From UBA11865 sp963749825 (GTDB lineage: Bacteria > Chloroflexota > Anaerolineae > Promineifilales > Promineifilaceae): a DNA stretch of 64,000 nucleotides. Below the pieces are notes generated by a model that was not told the origin of the DNA, did no database searches, and saw only the letters and a program-made list of their open reading frames with translations. How positions within the stretch are numbered: position 1 is the first letter of the stretch; the number at the start of each line of letters is the position of its first letter. Both the position numbers and the translations under genes were made by a program. Positions 38,110 through 45,523 of the stretch are shown here, in pieces. The DNA is taken from positions 620,001 to 684,000 of the forward strand of contig CAVVOI010000009.1 of the NCBI GenBank assembly GCA_963749825.1. The letters are read 5' to 3'.

Positions 38110-38457
38110 ATGACCACAATATTTTCGAAAATTATCCGGGGTGAATCAACGTCTGATATGGTTTATCAGGATGATTTGGTAACTGCGTTTCGAGATATCC
38201 ATCCGGTCGCACCGGTACATATATTGGTTGTTCCTAACAAGGTGATTCCAACGGCCGACGATTTGACGGATGAAGATGAGCAAGTGGCGGGTAGGATGAT
38301 GTTAGTCGCCAGCAAGATTGCCCGGCAGGAGGGTGTCGCCGAGAGTGGTTATCGCCTAATCATTAATTGCCGAAATCACGGTGGACAGGAAATTTATCAT
38401 TTGCACTTGCACTTAATCGGAGGCAGGCCTTTGGGTCCGATGGTGTTGCGCCCCTGA
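38110..38457 (+). CDS. HIT family (HINT-type) nucleotide hydrolase
   Basis: A 115-residue purine nucleotide phosphoramidase-like protein. The histidine triad lies at the end in HLHLHLIGG, with the usual C-terminal Leu/Pro extension. FSKIIRGE at the N-terminus and DIHPVAPVHILVVP are classical HINT signatures. AAAGGGA before the ATG is the likely ribosome site. It converges on the LysM/M23 gene with a 13-bp gap. Confidence 0.93.
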   Translation: MTTIFSKIIRGESTSDMVYQDDLVTAFRDIHPVAPVHILVVPNKVIPTADDLTDEDEQVAGRMMLVASKIARQEGVAESGYRLIINCRNHGGQEIYHLHLHLIGGRPLGPMVLRP

Positions 38458-38470
38458 TAAAGGGTGTTTA

Positions 38471-40045
38471 TCAGTCAGCGACGATTGCATTGAGTTCTTC
38501 ACGGCATTCACAGGCTTCTTTGACTTCATCCCCGCGTACCAAGTACCCATCGTATTCAAAGCCAAGACCCTCGGTTGTCCAACCGCTCATGTTGAAGGGG
38601 ATTTGGCCATCGGCCGATGCCCAGCGACCATTATAAAGTCGGGCGATATGCAAATGTGTCCCGTTAGAAAAGCCACCCTCACAAGATGCATGCCCAAGGG
38701 GATCCCCTGCGCGAACATAAGTGCCAGGGGCAACCCGGTCACGTGATTCCAAATGAAGATAATAAATGATCCAGCCTGTACCAGGGAATCCATCACCATC
38801 AGTATCGATAACAACACCCCCCATGTCGCTGCGAGTTACCAAACCATCAATCACTGCCGTCACCCATGCATCAGACTCATAACATCCTAGCTGGTCGTGT
38901 TGGGGAGCAAAATCCAGGGCCGCCCATGCCGAACCACTGGCCCAACCCCCATGAGGACCTCCAGTGAAGTACCACGTTTCACCTTGAGGCCACGGTAACT
39001 GCAATGCTGGTTGATCTAAATCGGCCGGCCACAAGGGGTCTACCGTATAAGCGAATGGGTTTCCAAATAACTGGTTGAATACGGAATAGAATCCGTCGGG
39101 TCCAATATCGACTAACCAGTCTTGGTAAGAAGACGTAGGAAAAGCAGCAAATAGAAGTTGTAAACCGGCCGTGCCATCGTTAATATCTGTTGTGAAATTT
39201 ATTTTATCCCCATTCGCGAATTCAAAATAAGTGAGTCCGCCTTCGGCTCGACCATAGAAACCCAGATTGAGCTTGTTCGCTGCCCAGGTTAATTGTTGAT
39301 AGAGTCCTTCATATCCTTGATGAACATAGCCGAGTGGATAAGGATCTTCATCGATGGTCTGGTTCCTTAGCCAACCCGATCTATACTCAATTAATGCCAA
39401 TAATAATCTGGGGCTCACGGACTGGCGATCGGCCACTAGTTGAACTATCTCAGGGCCGCTAAGAATTCTTCCTTCAACTTCTTCCTGTAAAGTCAAGAGA
39501 TGACCGCCCTGTTCGGCCGCCACTAGTTGGACATCGAAACCTTTGAGGTCCGGCCCGTAAACCAACTCGCTATCAGGTATAAGTTTGAAACTTGGGCTCG
39601 TCGGTGCTGCGCCGCCAGGCACGAAGATTTGCTGCCCGATGCTTAAAAGGTCACTATCACCAAGATCATTTATCCTAACCAGTTCCTCAACTGTCGAGTT
39701 ATAGGAGAGCGCAATTTGAGTTAAGGTTTCGCCAATTGATACGATGTGAATGTCATAATTTCGTTCATTTTCATTTTCGACCGGCCGGGTAGGATCAGGA
39801 GTCGGCGTTCCCAAATACGTTGGAAATGGGGTTGTGGTTGGATGTATACGAGGAGTGGGCGGTAAAACACTACCACTGCTCTCAACTCCACCTTCGGCAG
39901 ATTGGGGGACTTCGCCAAAATCGGCGGTTGCATTGATCACTGTTACATCCGGATCTGGCCGTTCGCAGCCATAGAGCGCGAGCATAACAAAGAGTAAGAG
40001 CAGAAGGAATCGTTTGTGGCAAACCTGTTTTTGCATGAAATACAA
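38471..40045 (-). CDS. LysM and M23-like peptidase lipoprotein
   Basis: A 524-residue secreted lipoprotein: signal sequence with lipobox MLALYGC near residue 27, then a Thr/Pro-rich stretch, one LysM peptidoglycan-binding domain (about residues 97-147, HIVSIGETLTQIALSYN), and a middle region without recognised motif. The C-terminal M23-type endopeptidase domain has HGG..ALDF, YYLHLES and GTHLHIA supplying zinc ligands. Probably a cell-wall hydrolase or remodelling enzyme on the outer face of the membrane. Start 40045 or the ATG three codons later. Confidence 0.85.
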   Translation of the reverse strand: MYFMQKQVCHKRFLLLLLFVMLALYGCERPDPDVTVINATADFGEVPQSAEGGVESSGSVLPPTPRIHPTTTPFPTYLGTPTPDPTRPVENENERNYDIHIVSIGETLTQIALSYNSTVEELVRINDLGDSDLLSIGQQIFVPGGAAPTSPSFKLIPDSELVYGPDLKGFDVQLVAAEQGGHLLTLQEEVEGRILSGPEIVQLVADRQSVSPRLLLALIEYRSGWLRNQTIDEDPYPLGYVHQGYEGLYQQLTWAANKLNLGFYGRAEGGLTYFEFANGDKINFTTDINDGTAGLQLLFAAFPTSSYQDWLVDIGPDGFYSVFNQLFGNPFAYTVDPLWPADLDQPALQLPWPQGETWYFTGGPHGGWASGSAWAALDFAPQHDQLGCYESDAWVTAVIDGLVTRSDMGGVVIDTDGDGFPGTGWIIYYLHLESRDRVAPGTYVRAGDPLGHASCEGGFSNGTHLHIARLYNGRWASADGQIPFNMSGWTTEGLGFEYDGYLVRGDEVKEACECREELNAIVAD

Positions 40046-40204
40046 CCAGCGTCTGTATATAGTGAGTCACGGATTGCCTTCCTTGATTTTAACCGTGACA
40101 TTGTCAAACGTAGCAGCGCTTATACTTAGTGTATCCCTATTCTATTTGCCGTGAAACCTAGGGCAAGTTACAGTTTTCGGATACTGAATGGCAAGGTCTA
40201 ACAA

Positions 40205-40852
40205 ATGCAAGCAAATTATGTTCAGCGACTCCGAATTGAATTTAAGAAAGATGGTCCAACACGATATATTGGGCACCTGGATTTGGCCCAATCATTGGCG
40301 CGATCGTTCAACCGTGCCAGAATCCCACTGGCTTATACTCAGGGATACAATCGCCGGCCGCGACTACAGTTAACGACCGCGTTGCCTCTTGGATATACGA
40401 GCGAATGCGAGATTGCAGACATATGGCTCGTCGAAGCCATCGATCCCGAAGAAGCCAGGAAGTCAATGGAATCCACAATGGCGCCGGGAATACAGATTGT
40501 CAGCGTCAGTCAAGTGGATCTTCGGGCTACAACGCCACAGGCTCAAAAAGCGACATATCGAGTAACATTCTTGGAACGACAGGACTCAATTGACCTACAA
40601 TCTCGAATTGATCGTCTTCTTGAAGCACAAAAGTTGGAACGCGAACGTCGTGGCAAAGTATACGATTTGCGCCCCCTAATCCTGGGACTAGAGATACTCG
40701 ATATTCCTGCCGTCCCGGAACAGTTACGGATGCAGCTATCTCTGTTGCCAGGCAAGACTGGCCGCCCTGATGAAGTTCTGGCTGAGATGGGATTTGATCC
40801 GTTGGAAAGCAGGATACATCGTTCGGAGTTGGTGCTTGTCGAATCTGCCTAG
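40205..40852 (+). CDS. DUF2344 (TIGR03936) protein
   Basis: A 215-residue protein beginning with the family's RLRIEFKKDGPTRYIGHLDL and a GYNRRPRLQLTTALPLGY segment. In most genomes this domain follows, or is fused to, a radical SAM protein near rplU-rpmA. Here rplU-rpmA lie 1.4 kb downstream, but no radical SAM gene is in the window, so the partner has been lost or moved. The function is unproven; RNA modification has been suggested from context. Confidence 0.82.
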   Translation: MQANYVQRLRIEFKKDGPTRYIGHLDLAQSLARSFNRARIPLAYTQGYNRRPRLQLTTALPLGYTSECEIADIWLVEAIDPEEARKSMESTMAPGIQIVSVSQVDLRATTPQAQKATYRVTFLERQDSIDLQSRIDRLLEAQKLERERRGKVYDLRPLILGLEILDIPAVPEQLRMQLSLLPGKTGRPDEVLAEMGFDPLESRIHRSELVLVESA

Positions 40853-40916
40853 TCAGGATCGTGAACTTCGTAATGGCCCAGTAATTTGCGCAACAAACGG
40901 AATATCGTTGGAAACG

Positions 40917-41816
40917 TTGAATCCTTTATTGAAGATTAGCCGCGATCGCGTCACTGCTTTCATTCAAATACCGATGCTTTTTGCAGCAATCATTGGGTTA
41001 TTGGGTTGTGGTTTTCTTGAGATTACTAGCCAACCCCGGAATACAACTGTCCCGATTACCTCGGATCCAACTGAAGTCATGGGGCCTGCATCTACTCCAA
41101 CCCTGTCGACCTTGCCATCGCCAGTCGTAGTGCCGGATACCGGTTGGGAGAATATTAGGCCAGGGTTAGAAAGAAGAATCATCAATTGGGCAGCTACCGA
41201 AGAGAGCGCGAGTGAAAGATTTTATCTACTCCGGATCGATCCCACATCATACCGGTTCGATGTGGCATACAGACCGGGAGCTCCCCAGAGCATGACTGAC
41301 TGGCAAAAAGAAACAGGAGCCCTCATCGTTGTAAACGGTGGATTCTTCACCGAAGCAAATGAAGCCACCGGTCTTATAATCGTCGACGGTCAAGCCTCGG
41401 GAACGAGCTACGAAGACTTTGGGGGTATGTTGGCGATAGATAGCAGCGGTCCTGATCTGCGCTGGTTACCAATGCAACCTTATAATCCAGCCGAGCCATT
41501 ATCAGCGGGGTTACAATCGTTTCCTATGTTAGTGAAGCCTAATGGCATACGCGGATATCCCGATGAAGACGGACAACCAGCTCGTCGAACTGTTATAGCC
41601 AAAGACGGGAGCGGCCGAATCATGTTTGTTTTGGCAGCTTCAGGTACCCTCACCTTACACCAGATGAGCCAATTTTTGGTAGAAACAGACCTGGACGTTC
41701 GCACAGCTCTCAATCTGGATGGTGGAGCTTCAAGTGGCTTATTATTGGCCGAGCCGATGGATGGCATCGCACCGTTTACATTGTTGCCAGTCGTGATAAC
41801 CGTCTACGAAAAATAG
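40917..41816 (+). CDS. Phosphodiester glycosidase-like lipoprotein (DUF2233/NAGPA)
   Basis: A protein of about 299 residues with a lipoprotein signal (lipobox LLGC) and a NAGPA-type domain: LIVVNGGFFTEAN, a GGMLAIDSSG segment, ARRTVIAKDG, and near the end ALNLDGGASSGLLL, the family's conserved GG(A/G)SS motif. Related enzymes hydrolyse GlcNAc phosphodiesters; in bacteria they often act on cell-wall polymers. Start TTG 40917 is chosen because it supplies a positively charged n-region before the hydrophobic core; ATG 40974 would leave the signal without one. The true start is uncertain. Confidence 0.8.
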   Translation: MNPLLKISRDRVTAFIQIPMLFAAIIGLLGCGFLEITSQPRNTTVPITSDPTEVMGPASTPTLSTLPSPVVVPDTGWENIRPGLERRIINWAATEESASERFYLLRIDPTSYRFDVAYRPGAPQSMTDWQKETGALIVVNGGFFTEANEATGLIIVDGQASGTSYEDFGGMLAIDSSGPDLRWLPMQPYNPAEPLSAGLQSFPMLVKPNGIRGYPDEDGQPARRTVIAKDGSGRIMFVLAASGTLTLHQMSQFLVETDLDVRTALNLDGGASSGLLLAEPMDGIAPFTLLPVVITVYEK

Positions 41817-41986
41817 TTGTTAAATCCATTAGGAAAATATCCACTGGACAGTAGTTTTTGTTAAAGGTCTCCAATACGGAACCAGCGACGATACGATTAT
41901 CGCCAATTTGCTAATATATTTGAGATCTTCTTTATAGAAGCCAGGTGGCTCAAAATATGCCATCTTGATATTGACGCTAATAATTT

Positions 41987-42015
41987 TTGACAAAGATCCC
42001 GCCACCAGATATAAT
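41987..42015 (+). promoter_or_regulatory. Consensus sigma-70 promoter upstream of rplU
   Basis: TTGACA (41987-41992), exactly 17 bp, TATAAT (42010-42015): a perfect consensus promoter. Transcription should begin near 42022. Confidence 0.85.
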
Positions 42016-42021
42016 TTTCGT

Positions 42022-42101
42022 TCACTGAACTGGTCATCCGACACAACCAGTACAGTTTGCCTGCAATAAAGACCGGCATGGAGAGCATGCCGGTTCTTTT
42101 T
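42022..42101 (+). ncRNA. Leader RNA with attenuator-like terminator before rplU
   Basis: From the consensus promoter, the first 80 nt contain a hairpin (AACTGGT near 42028-42034 with ACCAGT near 42046-42051) and then a strong intrinsic terminator: ACCGGCATG (42072-42080), GAGAG, CATGCCGGT (42086-42094), followed by TCTTTTT. rplU starts 113 nt later. This is either an independent small RNA of about 80 nt or an attenuated leader controlling the L21-L27-L31 operon. Leader regulation of rplU is known in other bacteria, but this sequence is not recognised. Confidence 0.55.
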
Positions 42102-42213
42102 GCTAAAATTAACAGTTACAATGATTGGCTCCTCAGTTTGAGGATTTGTGTTAGACACATGTTTGTAAGCACCTGTCCTAATTGCGGAGAGTTCCAATTC
42201 ACCGGAGGAAATA

Positions 42214-42528
42214 GTGTACGCAATCGTCGAATGTGGCGGCCGGCAATACCGCGCCGAAGAAGGTCATAGCTTTGTCGTTGAGAAGCTACCTTATGAAGTC
42301 GGTGATCAAATTGATCTGGAGAAAGTATTGCTGGTTGCCGAGGATGGAGACATCAAAGTAGGCCAACCGGCAGTAGAGGGTGCTTCCGTAAAAGCAACTG
42401 TAGTCGAACAATTTAGAGGCCAGAAGATATTTGTTTGGAAATATCGGCCACGGAAACGCTATCGTCGCCGGCAAGGCCACCGGCAAAGTTACACTCGCTT
42501 GCGCGTGGATGATATCAACTTTGGATAA
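42214..42528 (+). CDS. rplU: 50S ribosomal protein L21
   Basis: A 104-residue L21 with the typical YAIVECGGRQYRAEEG start and a basic C-terminal RRRQGHRQSYTRLRV tail that contacts 23S rRNA. Start codon GTG, with GGAGG about 6 nt upstream. First gene of an L21-L27-L31 operon with gaps of 12 and 20 bp. Confidence 0.97.
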   Translation: MYAIVECGGRQYRAEEGHSFVVEKLPYEVGDQIDLEKVLLVAEDGDIKVGQPAVEGASVKATVVEQFRGQKIFVWKYRPRKRYRRRQGHRQSYTRLRVDDINFG

Positions 42529-42540
42529 AAGGAATTAGAT

Positions 42541-42795
42541 ATGGCTCATAAAAAAGGCGCTGGCTCTAGTCGAAACGGCCGGGATAGCAATTCGAAGCGG
42601 CTTGGCGTTAAACGATACGGCGGCGAATTTGTGATTCCTGGTAATATCATCATTCGTCAAAAAGGCACGAAGTTTCGACCGGGAAATAACGTTGGACTCG
42701 GCAGAGATTATACTATCTATGCTCTCATCGATGGTCAGGTTGAGTTCGAGAATAAGCAAGGACGAAAATACGTAAGCGTCTATCCGATTGAGTAG
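42541..42795 (+). CDS. rpmA: 50S ribosomal protein L27
   Basis: An 84-residue L27 with the canonical MAHKKGAGSSRNGRDS start, which lies near the peptidyl transferase centre, and GNIIIRQKGTKFRPG in the middle. There is no N-terminal cleavable extension of the Firmicutes kind. It lies 12 bp after rplU. Confidence 0.97.
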   Translation: MAHKKGAGSSRNGRDSNSKRLGVKRYGGEFVIPGNIIIRQKGTKFRPGNNVGLGRDYTIYALIDGQVEFENKQGRKYVSVYPIE

Positions 42796-42815
42796 GCGTT
42801 CTGAAGGAAATAAGA

Positions 42816-43262
42816 ATGAAAAAAGATATCCATCCAAAATGGTATCCTGACGCAAAGGTCATCTGCAACGGCGAAGTTATTATGACAGTCGGCTCAACAA
42901 AGCCGGAATTAAGCGTGGAGATCTGGTCAGGCAACCACCCGTTCTATACTGGACAACAGCGCCTTGTCGATACTGAAGGGCAGGTAGAGCGCTTCATGAA
43001 GCGGTTACAGAGGCGTGAAGAAATTAAATCTGAGGCTGAATATGAGGCGGACTCGTCATCTCCACTATCATTAGAAATAGAAGAAATTGGTTTAAATACT
43101 CGCTCTATGAATGCACTTAAGAGTGAAGGGCTGGTAACGGTCGGTCATGTCCACGAACGTCTTTTACAAAGCGATGATGCGCTTCTCTCTATTACTGGCG
43201 TAGGCCAGAAAGCGTTAATTGACATAAAGAAATACTTACGAGCAAATGGGCTAATCGACTAG
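42816..43262 (+). CDS. rpmE: Ribosomal protein L31 fused to an RNAP alpha-CTD-like domain
   Basis: A 148-residue protein, twice the normal L31 length. Residues 1-68 are L31 (MKKDIHPKWYPDA, NHPFYTGQQRLVDTEG, VERFMKRL), of the type lacking the four zinc cysteines; only one Cys remains. After an acidic linker (about 70-83), residues 84-148 match the C-terminal domain of RNA polymerase alpha: LSLEIEEIGLNTRSMNALK, then a helix-hairpin-helix-like SITGVGQKALIDIKKYL. No frameshift or stop separates the parts. The second domain could bind nucleic acid or tether RNA polymerase; that is inference. Confidence 0.9.
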   Translation: MKKDIHPKWYPDAKVICNGEVIMTVGSTKPELSVEIWSGNHPFYTGQQRLVDTEGQVERFMKRLQRREEIKSEAEYEADSSSPLSLEIEEIGLNTRSMNALKSEGLVTVGHVHERLLQSDDALLSITGVGQKALIDIKKYLRANGLID

Positions 43263-43286
43263 AGATAATCTATTGGCCCTTTTGAG

Positions 43287-43327
43287 GAGAGGCAGATGCG
43301 CATGACGCATCTGCCTCTCTTTTTTTT
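43287..43327 (+). terminator. Intrinsic terminator of the rplU-rpmA-rpmE operon
   Basis: GAGAGGCAGATGCG (43287-43300), loop CATGA, CGCATCTGCCTCTC (43306-43319): a perfect 14-bp stem followed by eight T residues. Confidence 0.95.
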
Positions 43328-43513
43328 AAGTAAAATCACATGGTCACCGGATGCTTAAGCGATTAAAATCGTATATCAGCGTAATACCATTCTGAATTAA
43401 TGCAATCAAACGGTGATGTATCCAGGTTCACCGACTCTTTTATAGTAAGTCTCTTTGAGAATCGAAAGCGATACATACTTATACTGTAACAAACAAGAAG
43501 GGAAGGAGGATTC

Positions 43514-44095
43514 ATGAGTATACATCGTCGGGGTCGAGTAGAACTTATCTGTGGGAGTATGTTTAGCGGAAAAACCGAGGAACTTATTCGGCGACTGCGA
43601 AGAGCCGTAATCGCCCGTCAGAAGGTGCAGGTATTCAAACCCGGAATTGACGTCCGTTATCATGAAGAACGAGTCACCTCCCACAACGGGCTTGATTTTG
43701 AAGCCCAGCCCGTTTCATCTGCCAGTGAAATTATTTCCGATCTTGAACCTGATACGACAGTTGTGGCCATTGACGAGGTGCAGTTCTTTGACGCCGATAT
43801 CATTGAATTGTGCGAGATTCTGGCAAATCAGGGAAAACGTGTCATTTGTGCCGGTCTAGATACTGACTTTCGTGGCGTTCCTTTTGGTCCAATGCCGGAT
43901 CTCATGGCTCGTGCCGAAGAAGTGAATAAATTGCATGCCATATGCGTCGTTTGTGGAGAAGAAGCAAATCGAACTCAACGATTGATAGATGGCCAGCCGG
44001 CCGCTTTCAACGATCCAGTTGTATTGGTCGGTGCGGCCGAAGTGTACGAAGCTCGTTGCAGGCAATGTCATTCTGTTCGTCAAATAGGGGAATGA
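43514..44095 (+). CDS. tdk: Thymidine kinase (type II)
   Basis: A 193-residue thymidine salvage kinase. Walker A is GSMFSGKTEEL near residue 14, Walker B-like AIDEVQFF near 85 contains the catalytic Glu, and the zinc-binding lasso has two cysteine pairs (CVVC near 146, CRQC near 184). The start is preceded by GGAAGGAGG. hpt follows on the same strand after about 95 bp, giving a purine/pyrimidine salvage pair. Confidence 0.95.
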   Translation: MSIHRRGRVELICGSMFSGKTEELIRRLRRAVIARQKVQVFKPGIDVRYHEERVTSHNGLDFEAQPVSSASEIISDLEPDTTVVAIDEVQFFDADIIELCEILANQGKRVICAGLDTDFRGVPFGPMPDLMARAEEVNKLHAICVVCGEEANRTQRLIDGQPAAFNDPVVLVGAAEVYEARCRQCHSVRQIGE

Positions 44096-44191
44096 TCCCT
44101 TTTCGTGAGAAGAAACGGATTGGTTATTGTTGCTTCAGTTAATTGTCAGATTATCAGTTTCCAATAATCTTGACCAAGCAGGAGGAAGGTG

Positions 44192-44764
44192 ATGACCAGC
44201 GCGGATCATGATTTGAACCAAGATATCGCCCAAGTACTCATCGACGAAAAAAAACTTCAAGAACGAATCCAGGAATTAGGTGAGATCGTCAAGGAAGGGT
44301 ATAAGGATAAGGATGATCTATTGCTCATCTGTGTCTTAAAAGGGGCTTTTATGTTTTTGGCCGATATAACCCGGGCTCTCGACAGACCCCATGAACTGGA
44401 TTTTATGGGAGTTTCTAGTTACGGCGCGAGCACTGAATCTAGTGGAGCTGTTCGAATTATTTTAGATCTAAAACAAGACATCGGTGGGCGAAATGTCCTC
44501 ATCGTCGAAGATATTATCGATAGTGGGCGCACTCTGGATTATTTACGACGCATTCTTTTAGCGCGGTCACCTGCAACATTGCGGATCTTGACCTTGCTTG
44601 ATAAGCCGGATAGACGGGAGGTAGACGTACCAGTTGATTACACGGGTTTTCATATTCCAAATGAATTCGTGGTCGGCTATGGACTGGATTTTGCGGAGAT
44701 ATATAGGAATCTTCCTTATATCGCCGTCCTTAAACCAGAAATATTTGCTCACCTAAATGAATAG
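44192..44764 (+). CDS. hpt: Hypoxanthine phosphoribosyltransferase
   Basis: A 190-residue purine salvage enzyme with the PRPP-binding motif VLIVEDIIDSGRTLDYL near residue 110 and a VCVLKGAFMFLAD-type N-terminal loop. Start ATG 44192 fits GGAGGAAGG 6 nt upstream; GTG 44189 just before is the alternative. No intrinsic terminator is seen in the following 160 bp. Confidence 0.93.
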   Translation: MTSADHDLNQDIAQVLIDEKKLQERIQELGEIVKEGYKDKDDLLLICVLKGAFMFLADITRALDRPHELDFMGVSSYGASTESSGAVRIILDLKQDIGGRNVLIVEDIIDSGRTLDYLRRILLARSPATLRILTLLDKPDRREVDVPVDYTGFHIPNEFVVGYGLDFAEIYRNLPYIAVLKPEIFAHLNE

Positions 44765-44931
44765 CCAAAAAAGCCTAATTGAGAAAGGTAAATCAACAAA
44801 CTTTTTAGTTCTTAGGTACCAGGAGCAAAAGATAAACTAGCCAAAAAGTACTGGTGACATGCACTAGTATATTTGCCTAAAATTTGATTGAGCGAGTCCA
44901 TGGTATTCGAAATACTACGGAAGAAACGATA
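44765..44931. other. Intergenic gap after hpt
   Basis: No hairpin, promoter or reading frame in this gap could be supported by eye. It opens the gene-poor stretch 44765-47092. Confidence 0.5.
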
Positions 44932-45102
44932 ATGAATCCAGCACTGGTATTTTTGGGAAGCTTCATAGTCATATCCTTTATTGCGACCATGCTGTTCATT
45001 GCCGCCAGTATGAATTCGAGTCACATCAGCCAGGTTGAAGATGGCTACGAATCCGAGCCATCTTACAGTGGGCGGGCAGTCCCAGTTCAGCCGAAGAATT
45101 AA
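44932..45102 (+). CDS. Small membrane protein, 56 aa
   Basis: A 56-codon gene. Residues 3-27 form a membrane helix (PALVFLGSFIVISFIATMLF), followed by a short polar, acidic tail ending in PVQPKN. GGAAG lies about 9 nt before the ATG. No family is recognised. It begins the gene-poor stretch and is followed about 120 bp later by the SOS-like promoter. Confidence 0.5.
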   Translation: MNPALVFLGSFIVISFIATMLFIAASMNSSHISQVEDGYESEPSYSGRAVPVQPKN

Positions 45103-45219
45103 AGATCCGCGATTAGCTGCAACACTCTCACAATTCGAGGGGATTTCTTGAAAGCTGAGTTGGAACATCAGGTTAATCGCAGCTAGACAACCAGTATCAT
45201 CAAAATCCATTTTGCATTT

Positions 45220-45248
45220 TTGACAAAATAGAACAAATGTGCTATTAT
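45220..45248 (+). promoter_or_regulatory. Near-consensus promoter with LexA-like operator
   Basis: TTGACA (45220-45225), exactly 17 bp, TATTAT (45243-45248). Within the spacer, TAGAACAAATGTGCTA (45229-45244) matches the GAAC-N4-GTTC operator with one mismatch and shares AGAAC with the perfect box before uvrB. In addition GAACAAAT (45231-45238) and ATTTGTTC (45247-45254) form a perfect 8-bp inverted repeat across the -10 region. Bound repressor here would fully block the promoter. The start point should be about 45255-45256. Confidence 0.7.
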
Positions 45249-45255
45249 TTGTTCC

Positions 45256-45523
45256 ATGAAGGGCACCGGTCACCTCCAGCCTGTACGATTGACGACTCCA
45301 ACACCTCGTGAATATCTCCAACCCTGGATTTGCCGGTCCAGTAAACCTCTTCCTGCTGAAGCTGGCGTTTGCCAGCCTAGCATTACCAGATCGGCGTACA
45401 TCTCAGCCGGATTTTCGACTCCGGTCACTCTCCATGCTGAAGCCTGTCCTGTTTCCAATTGGAAACACCCTTCTCCTCTCCTCTTCTCCGGTGTTCACCG
45501 GGATATCTAGACTGGTGCCCTTC
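45256..45523 (+). ncRNA. Candidate structured RNA under SOS-like promoter
   Basis: The predicted transcript closes on itself by a 14-bp helix (GAAGGGCACCGGTC, 45258-45271, with GACTGGTGCCCTTC, 45510-45523; one G-U pair). Inside are hairpins at 45324-45341, 45354-45382 (GCTGGC/GCCAGC core), 45407-45424, 45451-45466 (GTTTCC/GGAAAC) and 45488-45501 (CCGGTG/CACCGG). Between them lie C/U-rich strands with CTCC repeated many times. An 84-codon frame starting at ATG 45256 overlaps it, but the product resembles no protein known to me. The outer repeats could instead be the ends of a miniature transposon. RNA is preferred because the strong promoter abuts the first helix. Confidence 0.5.

Noticed and set aside
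44812..45321. Long minus-strand open frame (169 codons)
   Set aside because: Crosses the small membrane gene and the strong plus-strand promoter, no ribosome site, and composition unlike its neighbours.
45258..45523. Retron-type ncRNA (terminal inverted complementarity)
   Set aside because: No reverse transcriptase gene lies within several kb, and the internal hairpins lack the long msd stem.
45258..45523. 6S RNA, SRP RNA or CsrB-like RNA
   Set aside because: There is no long rod with central bubble (6S) and no SRP helix-8 core. GGA motifs lie on the strand opposite to the promoter, so CsrB-like binding is not supported.
45258..45523. Miniature inverted-repeat transposon
   Set aside because: No clear target duplication flanks the 14-bp repeats and a promoter ends exactly at the outer edge; not excluded, since copy number cannot be checked here.
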